Assembly (NCBI GenBank): GCA_013398175.1 | Contig: VZRZ01003931.1 | Span: 28,151 to 92,150 of the forward strand | Direction of reading: 5' to 3' | Source: Climacteris rufus | Taxonomy: Eukaryota; Chordata; Aves; Passeriformes; Climacteridae | Length of the DNA stretch: 64,000 nt | Part shown: positions 26,242 to 37,903 of the stretch, one piece after another | How the letters are laid out: the number at the start of each line of letters is the position of its first letter | Position numbering within the stretch: position 1 is the first letter of the stretch | Notes under the pieces: model-generated | Told to the model about the DNA's origin: nothing | The model's database searches: none | Seen by the model: the letters and a program-made list of their open reading frames with translations, nothing else | Program-made: the position numbers and the translations under genes

Positions 26242-28222
26242 GTGAGAAACTCTGTCCTTCTCATGCTGCTTTTCCCATGTGTTACTAACATTCTGAGTGA
26301 TTTTTTATTTATTTTTTTCAATGCAAGAGGGTTTGCTGCATGTTCAAAGCTGATTTCCTGGCTGGTGTCACCACTGAGGAGTGGAACACAGCTCATGTGT
26401 TACTGGGAGTGCACTTGTCTGCATTTCTGCCATGGCTGGGCTAGGATTTCTTAGTTTCACACAAGAATTCTGTTTCAGCCTCTTCCTAACACCCAAGAGA
26501 AATCAGCTCTTAAATATTCTTTATGTAAGGTTTTATTTTGACTGCCTTAAGTAGGCCAAAAATACTGAAGAGGCTGGTTTGAAGAAGGAAATGCTGAGAA
26601 ATAAAAAGGTGTGTTAAAACAAAATTATGAGGAGGGTTCACCTTCAGCTGGAGCATTTCCTGGTGAGCTGTGAGGGGGATAGTTTGGATAATTTGGATTA
26701 TTGGGGAGGATCCTTTGGAATTCTTTGCTAGGAGCACAGGTCCATGGCATCATCTCCTTTTCCCTGGAGCTCATCAGTCCTTGTGGGTGTCTGCTCCATC
26801 CTTGGGATGTTGTGCCCTTCCTTCATCCCAGTTAATTCAGTATATTCCAGCTGGGAAAAGGAGCTGTTCCAGCTAGTGTATAACACTAAGTCAGGTTTGA
26901 AGTACCCAAACCATGGGCACTGGGGCAGGGAAAATATTGTGGGGAAGAGCTGGAGCAGGATTTATGGATTTTTGGGGCACAGTGAGGAGCTGGCAGTGCT
27001 GAACTGATCCATAAACAGCTCAGCCAGAACATTTAATGATCAACTTCTGGGCAAAGTATCTCCTCTCTGCCCTGCTCTGAGTTGCCCAGCTCAAGTGATT
27101 TTCTGGAAATCCTAATTCCATCAGCAATATTGGCAGCTGGATCAGGTGGGAGTGTGAAATTTCAGCATTGGAGAGCTCAGGGCCCCCAGCAGCCCGAGAC
27201 CATTGATTTTAGCTCAGAGTAACTCAGGAAAAAGCTGCTTCTTATGGCTTTGTGGTCTTTCTGCTGCCTCCTTTTTCTTTTTCTTTCTTTCCATCTCTTC
27301 TGCAGTTTGGTGAGAGGTCCATGTAGCCAGGAATGGAACTGAGAGTGCAAGGAACAGCCTTTCAAAAGGCACCAGGGAGAGCTGACTCCTTCCCTGCCTC
27401 TTAATTCCCTTGGCTGTGCCAGCTCCTGCAACCTCCTCTGCTGGCCAGTGAAGCAAAGACCCACAATCCATTCATTTCTGTTTTAAACTGTGTATTCTGG
27501 CAACCCATGTATTTATGTCTTCTATTGAAAAACAGCTGTACTTCTTTTTAATCCTTCATCTGATAATTTCATTTATTGCTGCCTAAATCTCAGGTTCTGT
27601 GGAAGAGCTGCTGGGCATTCCCAGCTTGCTTTCTTTTTGTTGTTCCTGGTTCTTTGGCTCATCCCAGGCCTCCTGAATGGATTTTGCATTGTGTGGTCTT
27701 TGCTTTATAATATTTTGTCCCTTCTCCAGTTAAAAAAATCACTTTCCTTAAGTCAAAGAGGTGCAGTGAAGTTAAACTTCAAGCAGCACAGAGAGCTGTG
27801 GCTGCACTTCCTTTTCTCCTGTTCAGGGCAGCCCCTGGCACAGCTCCCTGGCAGGTTTACTCCGTGCTGGAACTCTGAGGGAAGAGGAAATGCTGTTCAT
27901 TGCAGCTCCCTTGTTCTGAGTGCCCCAAACCTCACATAACTCCCAGGGTTTATGGTGCTGTGGCACTTCCTGTAGGAGATGAGTGAGCTGGGAGGAGAAA
28001 AGTTCATTAATGCACTAAGGAGACTGGCAGGAATGGGAAATACTTCCCAGTTACCCAGCCCTTCTCTTCAGTTGTCCTTCAGCGATGCCACAACTCAGCT
28101 GCAGAGCGTGTCTGAGCGCGTTTTATTGTGTGTGCCCTTGGGAACGGGAGGTGGCTGTGCTTCCTGGCCAGAGTGCTGCAAATCCCACTCCCCTGTCTGT
28201 GTGTGCTGTGTTCTCCTCCCAG
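26242..28222 (+). other. CACNB4: CACNB4 intron, unique sequence
   Basis: This 2-kb intron shows no clear transposon and no exon. Open frames on either strand are short and lack splice support. Confidence 0.7.
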
Positions 28223-28332
28223 GATATCCATCACCAGGGTGACAGCTGACATCTCCCTTGCCAAGAGGTCTGTGCTCAACAACCCCAGCAAGAGGGCCAT
28301 CATCGAGCGCTCCAACACGCGGTCCAGCCTGG
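28223..28332 (+). CDS. CACNB4: CACNB4 exon, residues 253-290 (GK-like domain)
   Basis: This 110-bp exon completes Arg253 and encodes ISITRVTADISLAKRSVLNN, then PSKRAIIERSNTRSSL, ending in one base of Ala290 before GTGAGG. The acceptor is ttctcctcccag. This is the conserved core of the beta-subunit GK-like domain. A tandem repeat starts within about 30-50 bp of the donor. Confidence 0.96.
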
Positions 28333-29610
28333 GTGAGGCACTGCCACTGTGCTGTGGGCTCTGCTGGCACCCACATTGCAGCCTTCAGCATCCCACAGTC
28401 ACACAGCCTGAGCTGCACGAGCCACAGGATCACTGATCCAGCCCCAACAACCCCTCCCTCACCCACACTGCAGCCTTCAGCATCCGACACACACTGAGCT
28501 GAAGGAGCCACAGGATCATTGATCCCACCCCAGGCCCTGCACAGCCACCCCAACAACCCCACCCTCACCCAGCACTGCAGCCTTCAGCATCCGACACACA
28601 CTGAGCTGAAGGAGCCACAGCATCACTGATCCCACCCCAACAACCCCACCCTCACCCACACTGCAGCCTTCAGCATCCCACACTCACACAGCCTGAGCTG
28701 AAGGAGCCACAGGATCACTGATCCAACCCCAGGCCCTGCACAGCCACCCCAACAACCCCACCCTCACCCAGCACTGCAGCCTTCAGCATCCGACACACAC
28801 TGAGCTGAAAGAGCCACAGGATCACTGATCCAGCCCCAGACCCTGCACAGACCCCCCAACAACCCCACCCTGGGCATCCCTGGGAGTGTTGTCCCAACCC
28901 CCTGGAGCTCTGGCAGCCTTGGGGCTGTGCCCATTCCCTGGGGAGCCTGGGCAGTGCCCAGCACCTCTGGGGAAAGAACCTTTCCCTGATCTCCACCTCA
29001 ACCTCCCCTGGCACAGCTCCAGCCATTCCCAAGATACCAGTTCTGCAAATGGAAATGTGTTTACAGCGTGTTACTGGATAATTCTGAGTTGGCCTCAAAG
29101 CTCCTTCTTCTTTTAATTCCACATCACAAGTGGCCAAAGAGCTTTCCCTTGTCCAGCCAAGGAAATGTCATTCCTGACCCTGGGACCAGTTTTGTGTTTA
29201 ATGTTGAGCAGCTGCAGCTGAATTTTGCTTTGGGTCCTCCTCCTCTCCTCAGGGTCGTGACTGCTGGGGAACAGTGGCCTGAGGGATTTTTATTTGGACT
29301 CCATGATCTTGGAGGACTTTTCCACCCTTAATCATTCAGTGATTGTGTGATTGTTTCTTGCACAAGGGTGCAAATTGCTGTGTAGCATGTGCATCCCAAC
29401 AACCTGGTCTCTGGGACACCATCCCAGGAGGCAGGAACAGTTGGGTTTGGGAGGAAAGGAACCCAGATCCCAAACCTCTGACATCCTGAGTGACTGAGGT
29501 TATGGAAATGACAGAAATTCACATGTAGAGTCTATGAAAGTAAGTGGGTGATGATGTTTTTATCCCAGTGCTGTGGCGTCCAGTGGTTTCACTTTTGTTT
29601 TCCTTTGCAG
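28333..29610 (+). other. CACNB4: CACNB4 intron with a degenerate tandem repeat
   Basis: The first 530 bp are a degenerate tandem repeat (28358-28870). The remaining 740 bp are unique sequence ending in the acceptor tcctttgcag. Confidence 0.85.
28358..28870. repeat. Degenerate 85-113-bp tandem repeat
   Basis: Five copies marked by ctgcagccttcagcatcc at about 28378, 28470, 28577, 28662 and 28775. Units differ by insertion or loss of a caggccctgcacagccacc module. The array begins just after a CACNB4 donor site. Confidence 0.93.
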
Positions 29611-29762
29611 CTGAAGTGCAGAGTGAGATTGAAAGAATCTTTGAGCTGGCCAGGTCCTTACAGCTGGTTGTCCTGGATGCAGACACCATAAATCACCCTG
29701 CACAGCTCATCAAGACATCTCTAGCACCAATTATTGTCCATGTGAAGGTGTCCTCTCCAAAG
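29611..29762 (+). CDS. CACNB4: CACNB4 exon, residues 290-340 (GK-like domain)
   Basis: This 152-bp exon encodes EVQSEIERIFELARSLQLVV, LDADTINHPAQLIKTSLAPI and IVHVKVSSPK, ending before GTAGTG. It includes the LDADTINHP strand-loop shared by beta subunits and true guanylate kinases' nucleotide-binding core. Phase 1 at the start, 0 at the end. Confidence 0.96.
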
Positions 29763-30138
29763 GTAGTGCCTCTCACCTTAAAATCCAGGAGGGAGCTGGC
29801 GGGCAGGGTGGGAATGGGCAATGTGAAGAGGAGAAAAAGTGACATGATCTGCTGCTGCTGCCACAGTCCAGCCAGCAATACAGATATAATTTTCATGGTC
29901 CTCTTTTGTCAAAAACAACTACAGCAAAAATGCATTTCAAATCGTTCAAAGGATCAAACTTGATGCAGAGGGAAACATGCCCAGCTCTCAGGGGGGATTA
30001 TCAGAAAGGTTTAGGATGTTCAAGGACAATATTTTATGGAGAGCTTTTGGCCTTGCTAATCCCCCAGTGGGCTGTGAGGCTGAGCTTTAGGGGGATAAAT
30101 GATCTTTAGACTCACCTTTTGCCCTTTCCTCCTGGCAG

Positions 30139-30234
30139 GTTTTGCAGAGACTGATCAAATCCAGAGGGAAGTCACAAAGCAAACACTTGAACGTCCAGTT
30201 GGTGGCAGCTGATAAACTTGCACAATGCCCACCA
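30139..30234 (+). CDS. CACNB4: CACNB4 exon, residues 341-372 (GK-like domain)
   Basis: This 96-bp exon encodes VLQRLIKSRGKSQSKHLNVQ then LVAADKLAQCPP, phase 0/0, acceptor cctggcag and donor GTAAGT. The preceding intron is only 376 bp. Half of its 32 codons end in G or C (16/32), unlike the exon that follows. Confidence 0.95.
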
Positions 30235-31364
30235 GTAAGTACAGGAGAGAGGCTGGAGATCTCCTGCTTTGTGAAATTGTGCTGATTGCTGCTGTGCTGG
30301 TCCCTGTGCAGAGCTGAGTCCATCCATTATCACTCCCTCTTGGTGTTCACAGAGCCTGTGTGAGGCACAAAGTGCTTGAGACTTTCATCCTGGTTATCTC
30401 CTGCCCTGGGTTGTTCTGGTCTTTGACAGAGTGACAGGTCAGCAGTGACATGGAGGGGACAACAGCTCTGTCATTAGCAAATTACATCATTAGTGGAGCT
30501 TAAGGTCCTGGAGGGACAAAGTCTGAGGCTCCTGCTTGGAGAGGAGGCTGCACAGGCCTTGCCTGCTCTGCACAAGCAGCCCAGAGGCACGGGGTGTGTG
30601 GAAAGGGCTGTGTGCAGGCATGTGATCCCTGATCCTGACCCTGCAGCCATCCCACTCACCTCACTGCAGCACAGCCACTGCTCTCTCACCTTCTGATCCA
30701 AGATTCTGCCCCTCTCCTGGAATTCCCAGCCCATGGAGCAGAGGCTTGCAGGGCTCGTGGGCAGGGGAGTGGGAGAGGCTCTGCAGGGCTTTGGACAGAG
30801 CAGCTCAGACTTCTCTTGGTTTTGAAAACCACCCCTGGTTTGTGGGACAGAGACTTGGCTGTGGCTTTGTGGAGGATGTGTGTGGGATATGGGGCTGGGA
30901 GTGCAGAGACCCCTCTGGGTAGCAGGGCAGTGATGTGGGGCAGCCCCAGTGTCCCTGGGCAGCCTGTTCTGCAGAGCTCAGCGCTGTTCCATTTCTCACA
31001 TGGCATTTTTTGCTGAGCTGTGGTTCTTAAAATGCTGATGGGGAATTGCTGTGAGCCCCTGAGGTCCCACTAACCCAAGCAGAACTGTAACTGGCCTGTA
31101 GAACAAACTGATTCCTGTAAAACACCTCCCTTCCCAGCTCCTCATGGATGTGAGGAACTGGAGTTGTGCCTGCCCCTGCTTGAATTTGGCTTCTGGTGTT
31201 GACCCTGAGCTTGCACACAGAGCACATGGTTCTGTGTGAAAGGTGTGTTTGCTCTGGCACCTGCACACAGAACCCTGGGCAGTTTCACAGCCTTGTTTTG
31301 CTCTTTATTCAGAGCTTTCCTCTTGCTCAGCTTCACTTTGCTCACATCAGCTGAAAGGAGAGAA

Positions 31365-31528
31365 GTTACCCAGAGAAGCTGTGGCTGCCCCATCCCTGGC
31401 AGTGCCCAAGGCCAGGCTGGACAGGGTTTGGAGCAGGGATGGTGGGAGGTGTCCCTGCCCATGGCAGGGGTGGGATGGGATGGGCTTTCCTCCCAATCCC
31501 AACCCTTCTGGGATTCCCTGATCCATGA
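31365..31528 (+). mobile_element. CR1 LINE 3' fragment
   Basis: Sense gagaagctgtggctgcccca, gtgcccaaggccaggctgga, cctgcccatggcaggggtg. Confidence 0.92.
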
Positions 31529-33109
31529 AATGATCCATGTGCTGCTGCAGCTTGCTGGGTGCATGGTGGCACTTGGATTGTCCATCCCCAGATGTGCCAA
31601 ACTCTGCCTTAACACCCATGCTGGAATTGCATTGCAGTGCCTGAGGCAAGCAGGTGAGGCCCCAGCTGGGTGAGAAAAGCCCTTCAGGTGTCAGTGGTGG
31701 CTTTGAGCCCTGCTCAGAAAGCAGCCCTGCTCAGGAACCAGCTCAGCACTTTGCACTGCTGATGGGAAGGGACTGATGGCTGACTTGGAGCTCTCCAAGG
31801 GAGATGACAGTCTGGGTTGGCTTGAAATGAAAGTGGATCCATGATTTAATTAAGTAAAGTATATTGCTAAGAGCAAAGGCACTGCTGCCTCCCCCCTGCT
31901 TCATCCCTTCTGCAGCTCCAGTTTCTGAGAGTTTGGAGTGTTTGTTTGAAGGGAAGGTGCTTGCAAACCATGCAATCCTCTCTTCTTTCCTTTGCTGAGA
32001 GCCAGCCATAAGGAATGAGCTGGTGCTGCATGTCTAGACATTTTAAAAATAGCTGTCTCTTTGGGCATATTGGAGTCCAGGAACTGCTTTCATTATTAAT
32101 TCCTTGCTAATCTCTCCCTGCTCGAGCTGGTGTGGAGCACTGCAGGACACCAGGAATATTGCAGGGCTCCAACTCCATTACAGGGCTCAGGGAAACACAA
32201 ACTGCACTGCCTGAACATCTTTAAATCCACTGCTCATAAACACTTCCTGATGGTTATTCTTTGTAAAAACTTTTGGATTCATGGCCCTGTTCAGAGAGGG
32301 TACAAACTCCTCTGGCCTATTTGACTGATAACAATAATTAATAACTTCTTCCCCAAGTGAGTGAAAGACTGGAATGTGTGGTGCATCATCATGTGGATGA
32401 ATAGCAAAGGAGGGATAAAGGCAGTAAATAAATAGAGGGGCAAAAGAAGAGCAATAAACACTGAACTGGACCAAGGGATGCAGTGTTAGGAATATTCGGA
32501 TTAGAAGGAAACAACTCCTTGCTGGCAGAGGAGGAAACTTTACCATGCTGAGAAGATAGAATAAATTAAAAAAAGTAAATAAAATAGCTTTATTATTTTA
32601 AATCTTACTCAAGAGATGCTGGCTCTGAGAGCTGTAAAAACAGGTGGAGGAAAACAGGCTGTGGTTGGTATCAGTCACCCTTTGCACCTGCAGCATCTGC
32701 ACTTATTTTCCATTTCCTGTGCTATTCTCACCGTATTTTGCAGAGTTAAGATTAGAAGTGAGGTAGGAAGTTGAACTGCTGCAAGCAGGGTTGTGTTTCT
32801 CTTGAGGGGCTCTGCTGCTTCTGGCAGGTTTGGGGAGAGGCAGCTGGGAGTGTCCACACAGGCAGGAATTAAGTAGTTGCAGCCAGCACGTGGAGGTAGT
32901 GCCTGAAGAATTCCCTGAAGCAGGAATGCTGCTGTTTTCAGGGCTGCCTTCACTGCAGTGGGAATGGTTTGAGGGCCATCAGCCCTGGAAATAAATAAAT
33001 TCATTGAAGAGTTCTGTGTAGGGGTAGGACTCATGCAACACCCAGGGACAGTGTCCAGTGACTCCTGAGGGCTCCTAAACCCACTTGTACCATTTTCTCT
33101 TGCAAACAC

Positions 33110-33297
33110 GGAATAATGCAATGTTTGGGTTGGAAGGGACCTTGAAGCCCATCCAGTCCCACCCCTGCCATGGGCAGGGACACCTCCCACTGTCCCAGGC
33201 TGCTCCCAGCCCCATCCAGCCTGGCCTTGGGCACTGCCAGGGATGCAGGGGCAGCCACAGCTTCTCTGGGCACCCTGTGCCAGGGCACAGGTTCTCC
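33110..33297 (-). mobile_element. CR1 LINE 3' fragment
   Basis: Antisense tgtttgggttggaagggacc through cagcttctctgggcaccctg. The 74-bp array starts at its internal break. Confidence 0.92.
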
Positions 33298-33318
33298 CCA
33301 GTGTCCCCTCCAGCCCTG

Positions 33319-34040
33319 CTGTGTTTCAGTGGGAATATCTGCCTTGTTGTGTGATCCCCTGCCAGCATTCCCCTGCTATGTTTCAGTGGGAATCCCTCTC
33401 TTGTTGTTGTGTAATCCCCTATCCACTCTGCCAGCATTCCCCTGCTATGTTTCAGTGGGAATCCCTCTCTTGTTGTGTGATCCCCTCTCCACTCTGCCAG
33501 CATTCCTGCATTCCCCTGCTGTGTTTCAGTGGGAATCCCTCTCTTGTTGTGTGATCCCCTCTCCACTCTGCCAGCATTCCTGCATTCCCCTGCTGTGTTT
33601 CAGTGGGAATCCCTCTCTTGTTGTGTGATCCCCTCTCCACTCTGCCAGCATTCCTGCATTCCCCTGCTGTGTTTCAGTGGGAATCCCTCTCTTGTTGTGT
33701 GATCCCCTCTCCACTCTGCCAGCATTCCTGCATTCCCCTGCTGTGTTTCAGTGGGAATCCCTCTCTTGTTGTGTGATCCCCTCTCCACTCTGCCAGCATT
33801 CCTGCATTCCCCTGCTGTGTTTCAGTGGGAATCCCTCTCTTGTTGTGTGATCCCCTCTCCACTCTGCCAGCATTCCTGCATTCCCCTGCTGTGTTTCAGT
33901 GGGAATCCCTCTCTTGTTGTGTGATCCCCTCTCCACTCTGCCAGCATTCCTGCATTCCCCTGCTGTGTTTCAGTGGGAATCCCTCTCTTGTTGTGTGATC
34001 CCCTCTCCACTCTGCCAGCATTCCTGCATTCCCCTGCCGG
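33319..34040. repeat. 74-bp minisatellite before CACNB4 exon 34120
   Basis: Marked by gtgtttcagtgggaatccct. Three shorter, diverged units (about 57-73 bp) are followed by seven apparently identical 74-bp units from 33522 to about 34039. It begins directly after an antisense CR1 and ends 80 bp upstream of an exon. Confidence 0.97.
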
Positions 34041-34119
34041 GTTCCCCAATGCAAGGCTGATCATGCCGAGGTTTTGGGCAGCTCTGCAGCGCCCTGAGCC
34101 GCCGTGTCCCTGTGCCCAG

Positions 34120-34305
34120 GACATGTTCGATGTGATCCTGGACGAGAACCAGCTGGAGGACGCCTGTGAGCACCTGGCCGAGTACCTGGAGGCCTATTGG
34201 AGAGCCACCCACAGCTCCAGCGCCGCGCCCATGACCCCCCTGCTGGGCAGGAGCCTGGCACCCAGCGCCCTGGGCCCCTACCCCGCCGCCATCCCCGGCC
34301 TGCAG
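34120..34305 (+). CDS. CACNB4: CACNB4 exon, residues 373-434 (end of GK-like domain, start of tail)
   Basis: This 186-bp exon encodes DMFDVILDENQLEDACEHLA, EYLEAYWRATH and a tail with MTPLLGRS, between tgtgcccag and GTAGGA. The first half completes the GK-like domain. Residue 373 is Asp where the human protein has Glu, from memory. The tail (SSSAAPMTPLLGRSLAPSAL...) is richer in Ala and Pro than the mammalian form, and 57 of 62 codons end in G or C, suggesting GC-driven drift. Confidence 0.95.
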
Positions 34306-36052
34306 GTAGGAGAGCCCCGGGCAGGGCACCGGGGGCTTTGGGCAGCCTGCCAGGGGCACTGCTGGGCTGCCCCCTGCTCTGGGAGTCGCTGCTCGTCGGG
34401 CACACACAAGCTCAGGGGTGTGAGCAGTGAGGAAGCAGCCTTTAATGCTCTGCCTTTAATGGGAAGTTAAATGGCCATCGGTTTTCTAGCCAGGAGTGAG
34501 TAATGATCCCCAGACGTTCGCTTTTGGGTGGAAAAGCTTGTTCTTTTGAGTGTGAATAAAAGGCATTATTTTTTTTTACCCGTTGAAAAAAATTGTGACC
34601 CTTTTTTTCCACAGGGATAGCTCAGACTCGGCTGAACTTTGACACTTCAATCGTGGCATGTAAATAGTCCTTAATGAGAAGTACGTGCTTTATTAAGTTT
34701 GCAAACAGAAATGGTTGGGGTTAATAAGTGGGAGTGCTTGAGGGGCTCAGGACTGCAGGGAGCTTTAAATCCTGCAAGTTGCAGTGTGTGTGGGACTCCA
34801 GGAGTGTCACTTGCTAATGTACGTCAGAAATAGAACTGAACAAATGACATTTAATGAATAATTCACCTGACAAATGTAACATCTGCTCTGCTTGTGGAGT
34901 GTCTGGAAGCAGGTAACAGTTTTGGAGGAAATGACTGTTGTTTGGTGTTTTCAGTTTAACATCCAGCTGGTTTTGCTGTGAGTGAGCTGCACTTCCCTGA
35001 AGGTGCTTAACTCCTGCACTCACCTTTCTAATGCCCTGCCTGGTTTTACTGGGACCAGCAAGTCACTGTCTCCTGAGTGGCTGAATGCACAAGCACTGTT
35101 CTGTTACTGATAACATGCACATGTAAACTGTTGTTTTCCATTTTCCACTTGCCTTAAAATTTCAGTTTTCCATCCCTTCATGCCAATAAAATACCATCTG
35201 CAGAACTTTCACCTCTTCAGTTTCATTTTGAGAACTGGGTGTATCCACAGAATTTTTTTCAGGCATTTATTTCTCTCTGATCAATGGACACCAGCAATAA
35301 CTGTGAAATGTTGCTCCATTTACTTAGGGAAAACTCACAATGAAGATGAAAATCACCCCTGTGCAGTGGGCTGGCTGAAGGTATGCATCACTTAATCCCC
35401 ACTTCACCCGAATTCCAAAGGGTTTAGGTGGGATCAATGGTGCTGGTGCTCTGCAGAGGGGTAAATTTCTCCTGGAGTAACGATGCTCAACCAGAGGCTG
35501 CAGGTTTTCCATGCCAGGAGGGTTCAGGCCCTGATGTTTTCCATGGTTATCCTACAGTAAGGACTTCCACCATCCCCATTATCCATGTGGAGGTTTTATT
35601 CTCACTCAAACCTTCAGAAGGATTTGCATCAGCTTGCACTGTAATGATGTCTGTGGTAATTAGAAAGCACTCAGGGTAATTAAACTAGCAAAGGTGCTTG
35701 TGATAAAGGAGGATTTTATATTCCTGATAGCTCAGGGACTGAAAATCAAAAGGCCAAAGCCTCACATAGCAGTGAGCCTGACAGAGGTGTGTTGGGACAG
35801 GCTGTGTGTGCTTCACCAAATCCAGATTTGGGAGGCTCCCTTTTTTACCTGGCTGTGGCCTGGACTTTGCTTTACTGAGAACTGAAAGTGCTGAGGGAAC
35901 TTGTGACTCACAGAGGGCAGGAGGCACAGATCCAGGGCAGGCAGGGAGGGCACTGCTGGCTCTGCCACCCTGAGCCCTGGGAATCACCTTCCTCAAAGGG
36001 AAGGGGTCAGTGCTGAGCTGGAGCTGTTTTGTCTAGAAAAATATTGATTGCC

Positions 36053-36225
36053 CTGAGAAGCTGTGGCTGCCCCTGGATCCCTGGCAGTGTCCAAGGCCAG
36101 GTTGGAGCACTCTGGGATAGTGGGAAGTGTCCCTGCCCATGGCAGGGCATGGAAATGGCCAGGTTTTCAGGTCCCTCTAACCCAACCCATTCTGGGATTC
36201 CGTGATTCCATGGAGAATTACATTT
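36053..36225 (+). mobile_element. CR1 LINE 3'-terminal segment
   Basis: Sense cctgagaagctgtggctgcc to ctgggattccgtgattcc. It lies head to tail against the antisense segment at 36258 (see findings). Confidence 0.9.
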
Positions 36226-36257
36226 GTGTTTATCTGACACAGATGAAACTTGGATTG

Positions 36258-36440
36258 CCTGTGCCAGGGCCTCCCCACCCTCCCAGCCAGAATTCCTGCC
36301 CAATATCCCACCCAACCCTGCCCTCTGGCACTGGGAGCCATTCCCTGTGTCCTGTCCCTCCATCCCTTGTCCCCAGTCCCTCTCCAGCTCTCCTGGAGCC
36401 CCTTTGGGCCCTGCAAGGGGCTCTGAGCTCTCCCTGGAGT
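36258..36440 (-). mobile_element. CR1 LINE segment upstream of the 3' end
   Basis: Antisense gtgccagggcctccccaccc through cttgtccccagtccctctcc to cctttgggccctgcaagggg. It covers the CR1 part that normally precedes the segment at 36053. Confidence 0.9.
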
Positions 36441-37324
36441 TCTCTGCTCCAGGTGAGCCCCCCCAGCTCTCCCAGTTTGCCATAATCCCCACTAAACCTT
36501 GGTGCTCTGAGGAGAACTGGGGGATGCTGTGGTTGGAATTGCTCCCCAGCAGCTGAGGGGCTGAGGTTGCAGAGGTTGAGGTTCCCTGGCACCTCTCCAG
36601 GAGTCCTCCCAGCAGAACTGTGCTGGCTGTAACCACACACCAGCCTGGGGATATAAATTATGCAGGAAAACAGTCAGCAGGCAGAGGCTGCAGCAGCAGG
36701 AGGGAGGTTTTATATCCCAGAGAGCAGGGGCTGCAGTTGCAGCATGGAATTTGTCCTGAGAGATGGTGCTGATCCTCCTGAGAGGTTTAATGTGCTCAAA
36801 CTCCTGAGAGGTTTAATGAGTGCTGAAAGCAAAGAAAAGACATGTTTTAAGCTCTTTCTTCATTGTGCCTTTAATTGGCAAAAATATACGGACTAATTTG
36901 GTTCATGTGGCAAACCATGGGCATTGTCATTATGGGAATGTGAGGAGAGTAAGGGCTTCTAATTACGGGATCTTCTGGCAACCTATCTAAAATATTCCAG
37001 TTTAGTTGAGAGAATTGGTTATTATCTAATCATGTCAGCCTCCCCTTGGCTGCCTGCTGAGCAGCCCATCCTTGGTTTGGTCACAGGAAAGGTTTTAAAG
37101 AAAGCTCTTTAAAAACAACCCCAACCAAGCCCACAACCACCCTCAGACTCTCAGAAAGCGCAGCCACCGCCGCTTAGCCATTCCCTGAGCAGAGCAGCAG
37201 CCTGAAAGTTCTGTTCCTGATCAGAGAAAAGTGATAAATGCTGACTACATCAGCTCACTTTTCACGCTGGATGTCAGATCGCGCAGGGCGCCGCCGCTGC
37301 CGGCCCTGGGCAGGCCTTGCTGGA

Positions 37325-37830
37325 GGCCGTGCCTGGTGATGCTGGAGGCCCCAGCTCTGAGGAAGGCCTGTTGCCTTGCTCTTTGCAGCTGAATATTATT
37401 ATTCCCTGGTGGGCAACAAGGCCTGCAGTGCTCTGATGCTGGAGGCCCCAGCTCTGAGCAAGGCCTGCAGTGCTGGAGATGCTGGAGGCCCCAGCTCTGA
37501 GCAAGGCCTGCAGTGCTCTGATGCTGGAGGCCCCAGCTCTGAGCAAGGCCTGCAGTGCTGGAGATGCTGGAGGCCCCAGCTCTGAGCAAGGCCTGCAGTG
37601 CTGGAGATGCTGGAGGCCCCAGCTCTGAGCAAGGCCTGCAGTGCTGCTCATGTTGGAGTCCCCAGCTCTGAGCAAGGCCTGCAGTGCTCTGATGCTGGAG
37701 GCCCCAGCTCTGAGCAAGGCCTGCAGTGCTCTGGTGCTGGAGTCCCCAGCTCTGAGCAAGGCCTGCAGTGCTCTGATGCTGGAGGCCCCAGCTCTGAGCA
37801 AGGCCTGCAGTGCTCTGATGCTGGAGGCCT
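37325..37830. repeat. 42-43-bp minisatellite before the last CACNB4 exon
   Basis: About twelve copies of a unit built on ccccagctctgagcaaggcc, alternating ctctgatgctgg and ctggagatgctgg starts (42 versus 43 bp). It ends about 75 bp before the last exon. Confidence 0.96.
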
Positions 37831-37903
37831 GAGGCAGGAGCTGGGGTCGGGGCAGCCCCCAGGCTGTGTGGGTATTAACGCTGCCCTTCTTTGGCCCCCG
37901 CAG

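Larger units (their letters stand above)
30235..34119 (+). other. CACNB4: CACNB4 intron with CR1 copies and a 74-bp tandem array
   Basis: This 3.9-kb intron contains a sense CR1 copy (31365-31528), an antisense CR1 copy (33110-33297) and, abutting it, a 74-bp repeat array (33319-34040) that ends only 80 bp before the next exon. No exon is recognisable in between. Confidence 0.85.
34306..37903 (+). other. CACNB4: CACNB4 last intron
   Basis: This 3.6-kb intron holds a rearranged pair of CR1 segments (36053-36440), a 42-43-bp tandem array (37325-37830) that stops about 75 bp before the last exon, and unique AT-rich sequence. No extra exon was seen. Confidence 0.8.

Noticed and set aside
33075..34124. 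Repeated minus-strand frames of 62 codons
   Set aside because: Shadows of the 74-bp array.
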